Under the pieces are notes generated by a model. The model saw only the letters and a list, made by a program, of their open reading frames with translations. It was not told the origin of the DNA and searched no databases. 64,000 nt of DNA from Deltaproteobacteria bacterium (lineage in GTDB: Bacteria; Desulfobacterota; Desulfobaccia; Desulfobaccales; 0-14-0-80-60-11), in NCBI GenBank assembly GCA_023381945.1, contig JAMCQY010000225.1, forward strand, positions 1 through 64,000. The letters are read 5' to 3'. Below are positions 17,358 to 24,522 of this stretch, piece after piece. Numbering within the stretch: position 1 is the first letter of the stretch; each line of letters opens with the position of its first letter. The translations under genes were made by a program, and so were the position numbers.

Positions 17358-17621
17358 TCACTGAGTTTCACTTTCCATTTCTCTGATCCCCTTATCCAGG
17401 AGCTCGCTCACCAGATGGGATTTCTTCAGCTTGCGGTCGGATTTTCTGAGGCTCATCCAGAGGTTGTCTAAGCGTACTAAAAGTTCCGCCGGCAGGTAGA
17501 AAGTCGCCTTTTCGGCTTGCTGGCCTGCTGGCATACCAGCATTCTGTCCTGCCTTAACGCCAGCTTCTTCCCCCAGGAAGATGTCGGCTCCACGGCCTTT
17601 AAGTGATGGTCTCTTAGCCAT
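17358..17621 (-). CDS. Ribbon-helix-helix partner of ParA (ParB/CopG-like)
   Basis: An 87-aa basic protein. The C-terminal half (KATFYLPAELLVRLDNLWMSL then KKSHLVSELLDKGIREME) is a ribbon-helix-helix fold. Its start overlaps the parA stop by 8 bp. Small RHH proteins next to ParA usually bind the centromere site and the promoter; the inverted repeats at 18385-18436 are candidate sites. The N-terminal 40 residues are likely flexible. Confidence 0.75.
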   Translation of the reverse strand: MAKRPSLKGRGADIFLGEEAGVKAGQNAGMPAGQQAEKATFYLPAELLVRLDNLWMSLRKSDRKLKKSHLVSELLDKGIREMESETQ

Positions 17622-18375
17622 CTTTCAAAACCTCCTTGGCCAAACTGCGGTACGCCTTAGCCCCAGGCGAGTGCTTGGCGTAGATGAGTATTGGTTGACC
17701 GGCAACCGTTGAGTCGGCGAACTTTATCGACCTCTTGATGATCACCTCATAGACTCGATCTCCGAAAACCCGCTTGAGTTCTTCCGCCACTTCGTTGGAG
17801 TGCAGGGTGCGGGAGTCAAGCATCGTTCTCAAAATCTTCACCTGGAGAGCCGGGTTGCCCTTCCTCTGGACCTTCTGAATGATCTTCTGAAGCTGCTTTA
17901 AACCACGCATGGCCAGGTATTCGGCCTGCACCGGCACGATCACCCTGTCTGCGGCAATCAGGGCGTTGGTGGTCAAGACCCCCAAGCTGGGCGGGCAATC
18001 CACCAAAACATAGTGGTAGGCGCCCTTGATGGGTTCCAGAATTTCTTTGAGGGTCCGGTCCCAGCCGATTTCGCCGATAAGCTCCGCCTCGGCGCCGGCT
18101 AGGTCCAGGTTGGCCGGGATCAGGTCGACTCGGGGAACGGAGGTTTTCGTGATCACGGGTTTGGCCTCAACGTTTTCACCCACCAGAAGGTCATAGATGG
18201 TCAAAGGAAAAGAATCCGGGTCGAACTTTAAACTCGTCGTCAGTCCGGCTTGCGGGTCCAGGTCCACAAGCAGGACTCGCTTGCGGGCTTCGGCCAAGGC
18301 GGCGGCCAGGCAGGCACAGGTAGTGCTTTTGCCCACGCCGCCTTTTTGATTGGCGATGGCGTAGATTGTTGGCAT
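17614..18375 (-). CDS. parA: ParA-family partition ATPase
   Basis: A 253-aa cytosolic ATPase that segregates plasmid or ICE DNA over the nucleoid. The deviant Walker A is QKGGVGKSTT (Lys11/Lys16), Walker A' is VLLVDLDPQAGLT, and the B motif is HYVLVDCPPSLG. It is followed by the RHH gene in an overlapping pair, the usual partition cassette. A consensus-like promoter with flanking inverted repeats lies directly upstream. No chromosomal landmarks such as gidB are nearby, so it belongs to the element. Confidence 0.92.
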   Translation of the reverse strand: MPTIYAIANQKGGVGKSTTCACLAAALAEARKRVLLVDLDPQAGLTTSLKFDPDSFPLTIYDLLVGENVEAKPVITKTSVPRVDLIPANLDLAGAEAELIGEIGWDRTLKEILEPIKGAYHYVLVDCPPSLGVLTTNALIAADRVIVPVQAEYLAMRGLKQLQKIIQKVQRKGNPALQVKILRTMLDSRTLHSNEVAEELKRVFGDRVYEVIIKRSIKFADSTVAGQPILIYAKHSPGAKAYRSLAKEVLKDG

Positions 18376-18384
18376 GGAAGTTTA

Positions 18385-18436
18385 CCTGAACACCAGCATA
18401 GAGTAACAATTTAATACTGTCAAGATGGTATTCAGG
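18385..18436 (-). promoter_or_regulatory. parA promoter framed by 10-bp inverted repeats
   Basis: On the minus strand TTGACA (18418-18423) and TATGCT (18395-18400) are 17 bp apart. Two arms, CCTGAACACC (18385-18394) and GGTATTCAGG (18427-18436), are inverted copies with 9 of 10 matches and bracket the promoter. They are likely binding sites for the RHH partner, for autoregulation or as a centromere. Confidence 0.75.
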
Positions 18437-18602
18437 TTTTGCCCGGAATAGTTGAAAAGCTATAGTCTGATTTGCAGGATTCCGCCCACAAATTGTTTTG
18501 GGGTTGGGTTAAAAAATGAACCGGTCGAGTAATCGACGCCATTTATGTAATTTAATCGAGGTATTAATCCGCCAATAATCAGGGCGATGCGGGCCGTCTT
18601 GA

Positions 18603-18741
18603 GCGCCCTTTGCGGCGCCTAACCGCCTTTAGGCGGTATGTCCGTAAAAACAGTTGAGGCTGCCCTTCGGGGCGGCCGCCAAAGAAATGAGGCCGCCCTT
18701 TGAGGGTGGCCGCCCCAAGCAGGGCCCCGCCATGACGGGGC
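18603..18741. repeat. Cluster of five tandem hairpins between parA and the replication module
   Basis: Five separate inverted repeats follow each other: GCGCC/GGCGC (18603-18618), ACCGCC-TTTA-GGCGGT (18622-18637), a 7-bp stem with a TTCG tetraloop (18659-18676), GGCCGCCC/GGGTGGCC (18691-18711) and GCCCCG/CGGGGC (18724-18741). It could be the structured start of the long plus-strand transcript, or a replication or transfer origin. No gene overlaps it. Confidence 0.6.
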
Positions 18742-18789
18742 AAAAATAATTTGGAAGTCCCGGCGGGTGTGACATCCCCCGGCCCAAAA

Positions 18790-18866
18790 CCCCAATCGGG
18801 GGGCGAGATGTTATCCCCCTGAGAGGGGATAAGTGTCTCTGCCCCTAATTAAAAGGAGGTGGAGAC
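18790..18866 (+). promoter_or_regulatory. Three-hairpin leader masking the TSCPD gene ribosome site
   Basis: Hairpin 1 is CCCC-AATC-GGGG (18790-18801). Hairpin 2 is TATCCCC/GGGGATA (18812-18831). Hairpin 3 runs 18835-18866: GTCTC pairs with GAGAC directly before the ATG, and CCCCT pairs with the AGGAGG ribosome site, with loop AATTAAA. Confidence 0.7.
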
Positions 18867-19358
18867 ATGAATCTCAAGTTAGTGGAGCCGCCGTTAAGCT
18901 CCGACAAGCTGGAGTACATCAGCCCCCGGCCCCGGCCGGAGCGCACCACCGGGGTTACGGATTGCATTAAAACCGGCTGCGGCAAACTCTACGTCACGGT
19001 CAACCGAGACGATCATGGTTTCTGCGAGGTCTTTGCCCAGATGGGCAAGACCGGGGGCTGCGCTTCTTCTCAGATCGAGTCAGCCGGCCGGCTCATATCG
19101 CTGGCCCTGCGCTCTGGTGTCAAGATCGACGCCATCATCAAACAGATCAGTGGCCTGCGCTGCCCCAGTCCTTGCTGGCAGAATGGCAGCCAAGTGCTCT
19201 CCTGTCCTGATGCCATCGCTAAGGTGCTGGCCCGGGCGGCTGAAGTAGAGCCTCCGATACCGGCCATCATAGGCTCTTGTCCCGATTGCGGCAGCGTTAT
19301 GCAGCGTGAAGGTAGCTGTTCGGTCTGTAATTCCTGCGGGTTTTCCAAATGTAGCTAA
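18867..19358 (+). CDS. Stand-alone TSCPD protein (C-terminal domain of class II ribonucleotide reductase NrdJ)
   Basis: A 163-aa protein. Residues 30-128 match the TSCPD domain (TGCGKLYVTVNRD, EVFAQMGKTGGC, LISLALRSGV, GLRCPSPC, SCPDAIAKVLAR). The tail CPDCGSVMQREGSCSVCNSCG is the Cys-rich C-terminus of B12-dependent NrdJ. In NrdJ this end is thought to help relay reducing power to the active site. Here it is alone, with no catalytic RNR gene in the window, so it may serve or modify the host enzyme to support element replication. It is the first gene of the plus-strand module. Confidence 0.85.
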   Translation: MNLKLVEPPLSSDKLEYISPRPRPERTTGVTDCIKTGCGKLYVTVNRDDHGFCEVFAQMGKTGGCASSQIESAGRLISLALRSGVKIDAIIKQISGLRCPSPCWQNGSQVLSCPDAIAKVLARAAEVEPPIPAIIGSCPDCGSVMQREGSCSVCNSCGFSKCS

Positions 19359-19362
19359 TTAA

Positions 19363-19450
19363 CCGGCCTTTGGCCGGATAAAAAACCCCGCTGGGGGAGC
19401 TAACCGCCCCGGCAGGGGACAGGTCTGACTCCTCCGGCCCACAAGGAGGA
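19363..19450 (+). promoter_or_regulatory. Multi-hairpin leader of the 59-aa gene
   Basis: CCGGCC-TTT-GGCCGG (19363-19377) is followed by CCCCGCTGGGG (19385-19395), CCCC/GGGG (19406-19417), and TCCTCC (19429-19434) pairing with the ribosome site GGAGGA (19445-19450), 6 nt before the ATG. Confidence 0.7.
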
Positions 19451-19456
19451 ACAATT

Positions 19457-19636
19457 ATGAGAATGTCAACGGCGTTGGCGCTGCGTTTCGAGCTGGTCTA
19501 CTACCTGGGCGAGCTTGAGAAGAAAAACAACCAGGAAAAGGCGGCGGTTATCCGCCGCAAGATTGCCCACATCGATAGTTACATCAAATCGACGCCTCCC
19601 CTCATGCCGCCTATGGCCATGAGTAAGGGCGTCTAA
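19457..19636 (+). CDS. Small protein, 59 aa, unknown function
   Basis: ATG at 19457 preceded by AAGGAGGA and ending TAA at 19636. The product starts MRMSTALALRFELVYYLGE and is basic and helical (EKKNNQEKAAVIRRKIAHI). It lies between two genes with the same type of structured leader and has its own, which argues that it is expressed. No family recognised. Confidence 0.65.
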   Translation: MRMSTALALRFELVYYLGELEKKNNQEKAAVIRRKIAHIDSYIKSTPPLMPPMAMSKGV

Positions 19637-19660
19637 AGACAACCCGGGAATAAGCACTAA

Positions 19661-19746
19661 CCGGCCCCTGGCCGGACAAAACCCCGCTGGGGGAGAACTA
19701 ATCCCCCCTTGGGGGAGCGTTCTCCTCCAGCGAAAAGGAGGAGAAC
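19661..19746 (+). promoter_or_regulatory. Multi-hairpin leader of the RDF gene with perfect 10-bp masking stem
   Basis: CCGGCC-CCT-GGCCGG (19661-19675), CCCCGCTGGGG (19682-19692), a CCCCC/GGGGG hairpin (about 19702-19716), then GTTCTCCTCC (19719-19728) pairing perfectly with GGAGGAGAAC (19737-19746). The whole ribosome site is in the stem; the ATG follows 2 nt later. Confidence 0.8.
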
Positions 19747-19748
19747 GT

Positions 19749-20756
19749 ATGGGCATCAAAAACCTGACCCCCCGCCTGGCCGAATGGGGAAAAATCAAGA
19801 TCGGGGCCAAAGGGGAAATGAAAACCTCCAATCAGGGAAGACAGTTCGCCCAGCCGCAGAAGTTGGATCATTTCATCATTACTACCATGGAACGGGACGC
19901 CGCCGGGCGGCTGTTGCCGGACACGGACCTCATGGCCCGGCTGAAGCCCGAGGGCGGCAAGATCACCTCCATTCCCATTCTGCTGCTCTACGACGACCCG
20001 GAAGTCAACTTCCTGACCCGCTACGCGGCTTACGCCGGCAACACCCTGTTATGTCAGGGAGATGGGGAGTCGGCGCAACGGTTGCAGGACAGCAAATATC
20101 AGACCGTCCCTTGCCCGTGCCCTCGGCTGGAAGAGGCCTACGCCGGAAAGGACATATGCAAACCGAACGGGGTGCTCCAATGCCTCATCCAGGGGGTCAA
20201 TCGCATCGGGGGGGTCTGGAAGTTCCGGACCACTTCCTGGAACTCGGTCCAGAGCATCATGTCGTCCATGAAGCTCTTTCAGACCGTCACCGGCGGTATC
20301 CTGGCCGGCATTCCCCTGCAGATGAGGGTGTCGCCCAAGACCGTGACCGTGCGGGGCGGCAACCAGATCGTTTATATCGTGTCCCTGGAGTTTTCCGGGA
20401 CGACGCAGCAGCTGACCCAGGTCGCCCTGGACATTACCCGGAGACAGGCAGAGTATCGGGTCAGGTTGGAACATCTGGAGGCCGAGGCCCGCAAGGCATT
20501 GGAGCACCAGGCGGAGTCACCCGAAGAGGTGAAAGATATCCAGCAGGAGTTCTACCCTGAAGGGGCGGTGCTGGACGTGTCCCAGGAAGAGATCATTCCG
20601 ACCGGAACACAGCCGGACGCAGAAAAAGCGGGCGGACCTGGGGATGTTGCCGGTCTTCCCACGACCGAAACCGATCCGTTCCTGGCCGAAGCGCCGGAAA
20701 CGGCGGCAGGCAAGGGCAACGGCAATGGCCAGCCTCAATCGGCGGAATTGTTTTAG
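19749..20756 (+). CDS. Gp3-like recombination directionality factor
   Basis: A 335-aa protein. It shows the pattern of phage-type Gp3-like recombination directionality factors: a beta-rich N-terminal domain, then VPCPCPRLEEAYAGKDICKP with four Cys that may bind metal, NGVLQCLIQGVNRIGGVWKF and RTTSWNSVQSI. The C-terminal 90 residues are acidic and disordered. Such factors switch integrases toward excision, though those characterised act with serine integrases; many ICE homologues have no known partner. The serine recombinase at 11353 and the tyrosine integrase at 4734 are candidates. Function is therefore inferred. Confidence 0.7.
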   Translation: MGIKNLTPRLAEWGKIKIGAKGEMKTSNQGRQFAQPQKLDHFIITTMERDAAGRLLPDTDLMARLKPEGGKITSIPILLLYDDPEVNFLTRYAAYAGNTLLCQGDGESAQRLQDSKYQTVPCPCPRLEEAYAGKDICKPNGVLQCLIQGVNRIGGVWKFRTTSWNSVQSIMSSMKLFQTVTGGILAGIPLQMRVSPKTVTVRGGNQIVYIVSLEFSGTTQQLTQVALDITRRQAEYRVRLEHLEAEARKALEHQAESPEEVKDIQQEFYPEGAVLDVSQEEIIPTGTQPDAEKAGGPGDVAGLPTTETDPFLAEAPETAAGKGNGNGQPQSAELF

Positions 20757-20913
20757 GGAGCCGGAGATGAAATGCTGGGCGTATGACGAAAACGGAACTT
20801 TTGCGGCCAGCCTACGGTCACTATAGATCCTCAGCGGGGTTGCACGGTCTGCCGGCGACATGCCCCTGAAGGCGAGGCGAACCAACAGGAGCAGCCTCGC
20901 CAGGAGTCTCACA

Positions 20914-21129
20914 ATGGAAAAGAAAACGGTGTTCTTTAATTCCGATCAAGGAGCGAATGGTCGGCGCACCACCACCAACGGCGGCATTGAGATCGTGCAA
21001 TACGGGACCGGCCTGACCGACCTGTTCATCCGTGGTCCCAAAGGCGGTCTGCGGCACGTGGTAATGCTGCCCGACCTGGAAGCCTTGCTCCTGGGCCAGG
21101 AATTGGTCGCCCTTTGTTCTCAGGGCTGA
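20914..21129 (+). CDS. Small conserved-looking protein, 71 aa, unknown
   Basis: I choose the ATG at 20914, which follows CAGGAG at a good distance; an upstream in-frame ATG at 20860 would add 18 basic residues. The protein is mostly beta-rich (KTVFFNSDQG, IEIVQYGTGLTDLFIRGP). The leader holds a 7-bp inverted repeat GGCGAGG/CCTCGCC that ends just before the ribosome site. No family recognised. Confidence 0.55.
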   Translation: MEKKTVFFNSDQGANGRRTTTNGGIEIVQYGTGLTDLFIRGPKGGLRHVVMLPDLEALLLGQELVALCSQG

Positions 21130-21146
21130 TCGCTACAAAGTTGATA

Positions 21147-21218
21147 CCCCGCCGGGGGGAGACCTGATCCTCCCGGGTGGGGGCATGGTTTCCCCCTGGC
21201 TTTTTGGCGGAGGAAGCC
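21147..21218 (+). promoter_or_regulatory. Multi-hairpin leader of the RecB-type nuclease gene
   Basis: CCCCGCCGGGG (21147-21157), a GGGGG/CCCCC hairpin (about 21178-21195), then GGCTT (21198-21202) pairing with AAGCC (21214-21218), which touches the ATG and encloses the GGAGG ribosome site. Confidence 0.6.
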
Positions 21219-22328
21219 ATGCAACAATACTCGTATTCTCGCCTGGACTTGTATGACCGGTGTCCTTGGGCCTACAAGCTAACCCACCTGGATCAGATCC
21301 CACGAGAAGAAAATCCTTCCCAAAAACTTGGGAAGGAGCTGCATCAAAAGATCGAAGTCTACCTCAACCGGCTGATCAGCCGGAAATATCCCACCGACTG
21401 GACCTGGGCCGAAAAACAGCCTGCGTCTGAAGAAGCGAAGGAAGTCTGGGAGAAGTTTTACGGCAGGTTCACATTGCCTGCCGCCATGGAGGCCCCTGGG
21501 GTGGAGCGGAAGCTGGCCTTCACCCGCACCTGGGAGCCCTGCGACTTTATGGCGCCGGAGGCATTTTTCCGCCTGGTGGTGGATTTCCACTACCGGCAGA
21601 ACGGCCTGGCAGTGGTCACCGATTGGAAAAGCGGTTGGGTGCTCCCCGATTCGGTTGCAGAGTCCTTGCAGCTGCGCATCTACGGCTGGTCAATCTGCAA
21701 GGCAGTGTACCAGGACGTCCAGGAGGTATTATTGCGCCTCCATTTTCTGCGGTTTGGCCGGGATCTGGAAGTTCTGGTCACGCCGGCCGATTTGCAAAGC
21801 GTTCCGCAGGAGCTGGAAGCCCGGATCGCCACCATCGAGGCGGACCAGACGTTTACGCCGCGGCCAGGCTCGTTTTGCGACTGGTGCGGCTTGACGGCTT
21901 ACTGCCCGGTGATGGCCCAGACCCTGGTGCCTCGGGAGATCGTGGCGCCAGCCACTCGGGAGCAGGCCCAACAGGCTGCGGAGCTACTTCTGTCACTACG
22001 GGAAATGGATAAATTCCTGACCACCCGCCTCAAGGACTGGGTGCAGACGCACGGCCCCATCCCGGTGGGAGACCTGGTTTACGGTCCATCTGAATCCGTG
22101 ACCTACAGCTTGGAGGCCCAGGAGGTGGTTCAAAAACTCCTGGCCGCGGGTCTGGAACGGCAGTCGATCTGGCCCCTGCTTTCGGTGTCCAAGACAACGC
22201 TGGAGAGGGCCCTGAAGAAACTCAAGCGGCGTGACCTGCTGAAACAGATTCTGGGCCAAGTCCCGCAGAAGGTAGCCGATCGGTTCGACTTCCGCAAGGC
22301 GGCTTCTGCCAATAAGAAGGCGGCTTGA
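21219..22328 (+). CDS. PD-(D/E)XK (RecB/Cas4-like) exonuclease with Fe-S cysteines
   Basis: A 369-aa nuclease. The start YSYSRLDLYDRCPWAYKL is the typical PDDEXK_1 opening with the first cluster Cys. GKELHQKIEVY supplies the conserved His region, and VTDWKSG (Asp135, Lys137) is the catalytic D-x-K. CDWCGLTAYC holds the last three Cys, giving the four ligands of an AddB/Cas4-type Fe-S cluster. A C-terminal helical extension of about 110 residues is unassigned. Expected to act in recombination of the element with SSB and helicases nearby. No cas1/cas2 or repeats are present, so it is not a CRISPR Cas4. Confidence 0.85.
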   Translation: MQQYSYSRLDLYDRCPWAYKLTHLDQIPREENPSQKLGKELHQKIEVYLNRLISRKYPTDWTWAEKQPASEEAKEVWEKFYGRFTLPAAMEAPGVERKLAFTRTWEPCDFMAPEAFFRLVVDFHYRQNGLAVVTDWKSGWVLPDSVAESLQLRIYGWSICKAVYQDVQEVLLRLHFLRFGRDLEVLVTPADLQSVPQELEARIATIEADQTFTPRPGSFCDWCGLTAYCPVMAQTLVPREIVAPATREQAQQAAELLLSLREMDKFLTTRLKDWVQTHGPIPVGDLVYGPSESVTYSLEAQEVVQKLLAAGLERQSIWPLLSVSKTTLERALKKLKRRDLLKQILGQVPQKVADRFDFRKAASANKKAA

Positions 22329-22351
22329 GCTAAAAGAGAAGGAGATAAATC

Positions 22352-22567
22352 ATGAGAAAAAACAGAATGTTCCTGGCGTTTTGCCTGGACGACTTGCAAA
22401 GCGAATGTGCGGGGGCGCAGGTAAAGACTCTGGGCATAGACAACATGGCTGAGGCCAAGGCCTTTCTGCGTCGCTATTACCCGGAGTTCTCCTGGGTCGT
22501 GGTGGATAAACGGATTTTCGACCGCGGCCTGGTGTTCAGGAGCGCAAAGGAGAAGCAGGCTGCCTAA
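22352..22567 (+). CDS. Small protein, 71 aa, unknown function
   Basis: ATG at 22352 with AAGGAG upstream and no structured leader; it lies 23 bp after the nuclease gene, so it is likely co-translated. The sequence (MFLAFCLDDLQSE then EAKAFLRRYYPEFSWVVVDK) looks like a compact alpha/beta fold. No family recognised. Confidence 0.6.
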   Translation: MRKNRMFLAFCLDDLQSECAGAQVKTLGIDNMAEAKAFLRRYYPEFSWVVVDKRIFDRGLVFRSAKEKQAA

Positions 22568-22583
22568 TCGGACAAAAAGCCAA

Positions 22584-22654
22584 CCCCGCCGGGGGGAGTC
22601 GCCCCCTGGGGTGCCGATCTCTCACAGGTGGAAAAAGCCAAAGAAGGGAGGTCT
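22584..22654 (+). promoter_or_regulatory. Leader with CCCCGCCGGGG element, ribosome site not clearly masked
   Basis: CCCCGCCGGGG (22584-22594) ends 60 nt before the ATG and is followed by a CCCC/GGGG hairpin near 22604-22613. The ribosome site GGGAGGT appears free, unlike the other leaders. Confidence 0.55.
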
Positions 22655-23026
22655 ATGGAAATCATCTTGTTTGCTCTGCTGATTGGGGCTTGCTTCATGT
22701 GGCCCCAAAGGGAGCCCGATAGGCCGAGGTTCTGGCGGCGGTTTTGGGGCATTCGAGAACATGAACCCGAAGCCCCCCAAGAGCTAGAAAGTCGTCTCCA
22801 AGTCCGCCAGGAATTAGACAAAGAATCCGACCGGATGTGGACGCACATTTCCTACCGGGAAAACGGACGGTCTATCAGCGTCAAATGCCAGGAAAACCTG
22901 ACCCTGGCATTTGCCGGCCTGGTCCTGAAACTGGAATCCTCCGGAGTCCAAATTCAAGAAGCCCAGGGGAAGACAGTCCAGGTTCAGCCCTCGATATATA
23001 CCTGGACACCGAAAGCAGGGGCCTGA
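22655..23026 (+). CDS. Small membrane-anchored protein, unknown function
   Basis: A 123-aa protein starting at ATG 22655 after GGGAGGT. The first 15 residues (MEIILFALLIGACFM) form a short hydrophobic anchor; an acidic helical stretch follows (about 35-65), then a beta-rich C-terminal region. No family recognised. Membrane location is inferred. Confidence 0.6.
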   Translation: MEIILFALLIGACFMWPQREPDRPRFWRRFWGIREHEPEAPQELESRLQVRQELDKESDRMWTHISYRENGRSISVKCQENLTLAFAGLVLKLESSGVQIQEAQGKTVQVQPSIYTWTPKAGA

Positions 23027-23138
23027 GATCAATGTTCATGGAAAGAAGATCAAACCTTGGCCTCTGAAGGTTAAGCCGAAGCAGGCGGAAGCAGAAGGAG
23101 AAGATGTCGATGCCGCCGGAGCCGGGCAATTGTTTTGA
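23025..23138 (+). pseudogene. Possible gene remnant encoding a 37-residue tail
   Basis: Directly after the previous stop another frame reads EINVHGKKIKPWPLKVKPKQ then an acidic tail ending AGAGQLF and a stop. It looks coding, with a terminus like those of DNA-binding proteins such as SSB, but has no start codon. It may be the end of a truncated gene or a frame-shifted extension of the gene before it. Confidence 0.3.
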
Positions 23139-23198
23139 GGCGCCTGAGTTATGTGAGGGCGGGGCCGCGGTCCCTGCCTCTCGTTGAGGGCCAAGACG

Positions 23199-23993
23199 AT
23201 GTGGTCGAAACCAATGGTTGAAAACCTGCTAAGAGATTGGCTTGCGAAGCCCCACACCTGCGCCAGGGGCGGCATCGGTTATTCCTGGCGGAAATGGAAG
23301 CGTACTCACCAGTGCGTCGTTTCCATTCATCCCAATGCTATGGGATGGAGTGACCCTGCAACTTTCAAACTCTTCGCGGACCTTCGCGATCTGGGTTGGG
23401 GGCTGGCAGTCAAGCAGGCTGAATTGGCCAGGCCGGGGGTAAAGGAGGTGGTCCTCATTCCTCCGTCTGAACGGAGACAACGAGACATGGACAGGCCGAA
23501 ACCTATCTTAACCCATGCCGACCTGGGAACTAAGGAGCCGGGCGATCCCGAGCTTCGGGGCTATGACCCTGGCCACCCCTGGTATTACGTTCTGGGCGGC
23601 AGACCCCTGCGGCCGAAGGAAATCGAGCCGGACCGGGAATGGGATCTGCCCTCTGACACCAGGTTAGACCGGGTCAAGGACCCTATTAAAAGGAAAAAGC
23701 GTCTGGAGGAGTTGCGTGGCGATTACAAAAGGAGCCTCCAGCAGGATATCGAGCGTTACTCCGAGGTAACCAGACCGGGATATGAGTTAAGCGCCTTTGA
23801 CCGCAACCTGGGCTATGGCCTGGAAACCTCGATCTTCCTCTGCCACAACCACGTTTGGGCCAGCAAGGCATGGCTGGCGGCAATCGAACGGGAACTGGCA
23901 AAGTATCAGGCGCCGCCATCCCAGATGGCCCTGGCGCCGGAGTGGAGTGCAACGCCGATTAAGCAGCCGACAGAGCAGCTAAGGCTCTTTTAG
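23199..23993 (+). CDS. Hypothetical protein, 264 aa
   Basis: The ATG at 23199 is preferred over the TTG at 23184; GAGGGCC lies just upstream. The product is basic and Trp-rich, with WSDPATFKLFADLRDLGWGL in the middle, a charged helical stretch (DPIKRKKRLEELRGDYKRSL) and a C-terminal QLRLF resembling the beta-clamp or SSB-binding peptides at the ends of replication proteins. That last point is a guess. Its place directly before ssb suggests a DNA-metabolism role. Confidence 0.55.
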   Translation: MWSKPMVENLLRDWLAKPHTCARGGIGYSWRKWKRTHQCVVSIHPNAMGWSDPATFKLFADLRDLGWGLAVKQAELARPGVKEVVLIPPSERRQRDMDRPKPILTHADLGTKEPGDPELRGYDPGHPWYYVLGGRPLRPKEIEPDREWDLPSDTRLDRVKDPIKRKKRLEELRGDYKRSLQQDIERYSEVTRPGYELSAFDRNLGYGLETSIFLCHNHVWASKAWLAAIERELAKYQAPPSQMALAPEWSATPIKQPTEQLRLF

Positions 23994-24056
23994 GCTTAAA
24001 AAAGGTCAATGTTTAGGGGTCGTAAAACCTTGCGGCCCAAAGGGAGGAACTAATTC

Positions 24057-24440
24057 ATGAAAAGCCTTAACAAGGTCATGTTGATCGGGAACTTAGGCGG
24101 TGATCCCGAAATAAGATACACCGCCGCCGGGGTGCCGGTAGCCCGGTTTTCCCTGGCTACCAACGAAGTCTCTAACGGCAAAAACGGTGACCGCCAGGAA
24201 CAGACCGAATGGCATCGCATCGTGGCCTGGGGAAAGCTGGCGGAAATCTGTGGCAAACATTTGACCAAAGGTAAGCAGGTCTATATCGAGGGCCAACTCC
24301 GCAGCAGAGCCTGGGAGCAGGACGGCAGCAATCGGTCTGCCACCGAGGTCGTCGCCCGCTCGCTCATAATGCTGGGAACAAAAGCCACGAACGGCCTGGA
24401 TTGCAGCTTGCCGCTTGGCGAGGATGATATCCCCATGTGA
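24057..24440 (+). CDS. ssb: Single-stranded DNA-binding protein
   Basis: A 127-aa SSB of the OB-fold family that coats single-stranded DNA in replication and recombination. Opening MKSLNKVMLIGNLGGDPEIRYTAAG, then FSLATNEVSNGKNGDRQEQTEWHRIVAWGKLAEIC and GKQVYIEGQLRSRAW are canonical. The acidic tip is EDDIPM, a somewhat divergent form of the usual DDDIPF partner-binding end. It is short (E. coli 178 aa), with little linker, like many plasmid and phage SSBs. Confidence 0.95.
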   Translation: MKSLNKVMLIGNLGGDPEIRYTAAGVPVARFSLATNEVSNGKNGDRQEQTEWHRIVAWGKLAEICGKHLTKGKQVYIEGQLRSRAWEQDGSNRSATEVVARSLIMLGTKATNGLDCSLPLGEDDIPM

Positions 24441-24457
24441 GCGGCATTAACTGAGGA

Positions 24458-24521
24458 CTCCCACGGGGGGAGGTTACCCCCTGGGGGGTGGCCTCCTCCC
24501 GGCAAGCATAAATGGAGGCCA
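24458..24521 (+). promoter_or_regulatory. Three-hairpin leader of the AAA ATPase gene
   Basis: CTCCC/GGGAG (24458-24472), ACCCCC/GGGGGT (24476-24489), then TGGCCTCC (24489-24496) pairing perfectly with GGAGGCCA (24514-24521), which contains the ribosome site and ends 1 nt before the ATG. Confidence 0.75.
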
Positions 24522-24522
24522 T

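Noticed and set aside
18600..18745. CRISPR-like repeat array
   Set aside because: The hairpins differ in sequence and spacing; no direct repeats with spacers and no cas genes. The Cas4-like nuclease at 21219 is of the RecB/AddB recombination type.
20767..20826. 19-codon frame (MKCWAYDENGTFAASLRSL)
   Set aside because: Too short to support; it has a GGAG-like site, but could equally be a leader peptide or chance.
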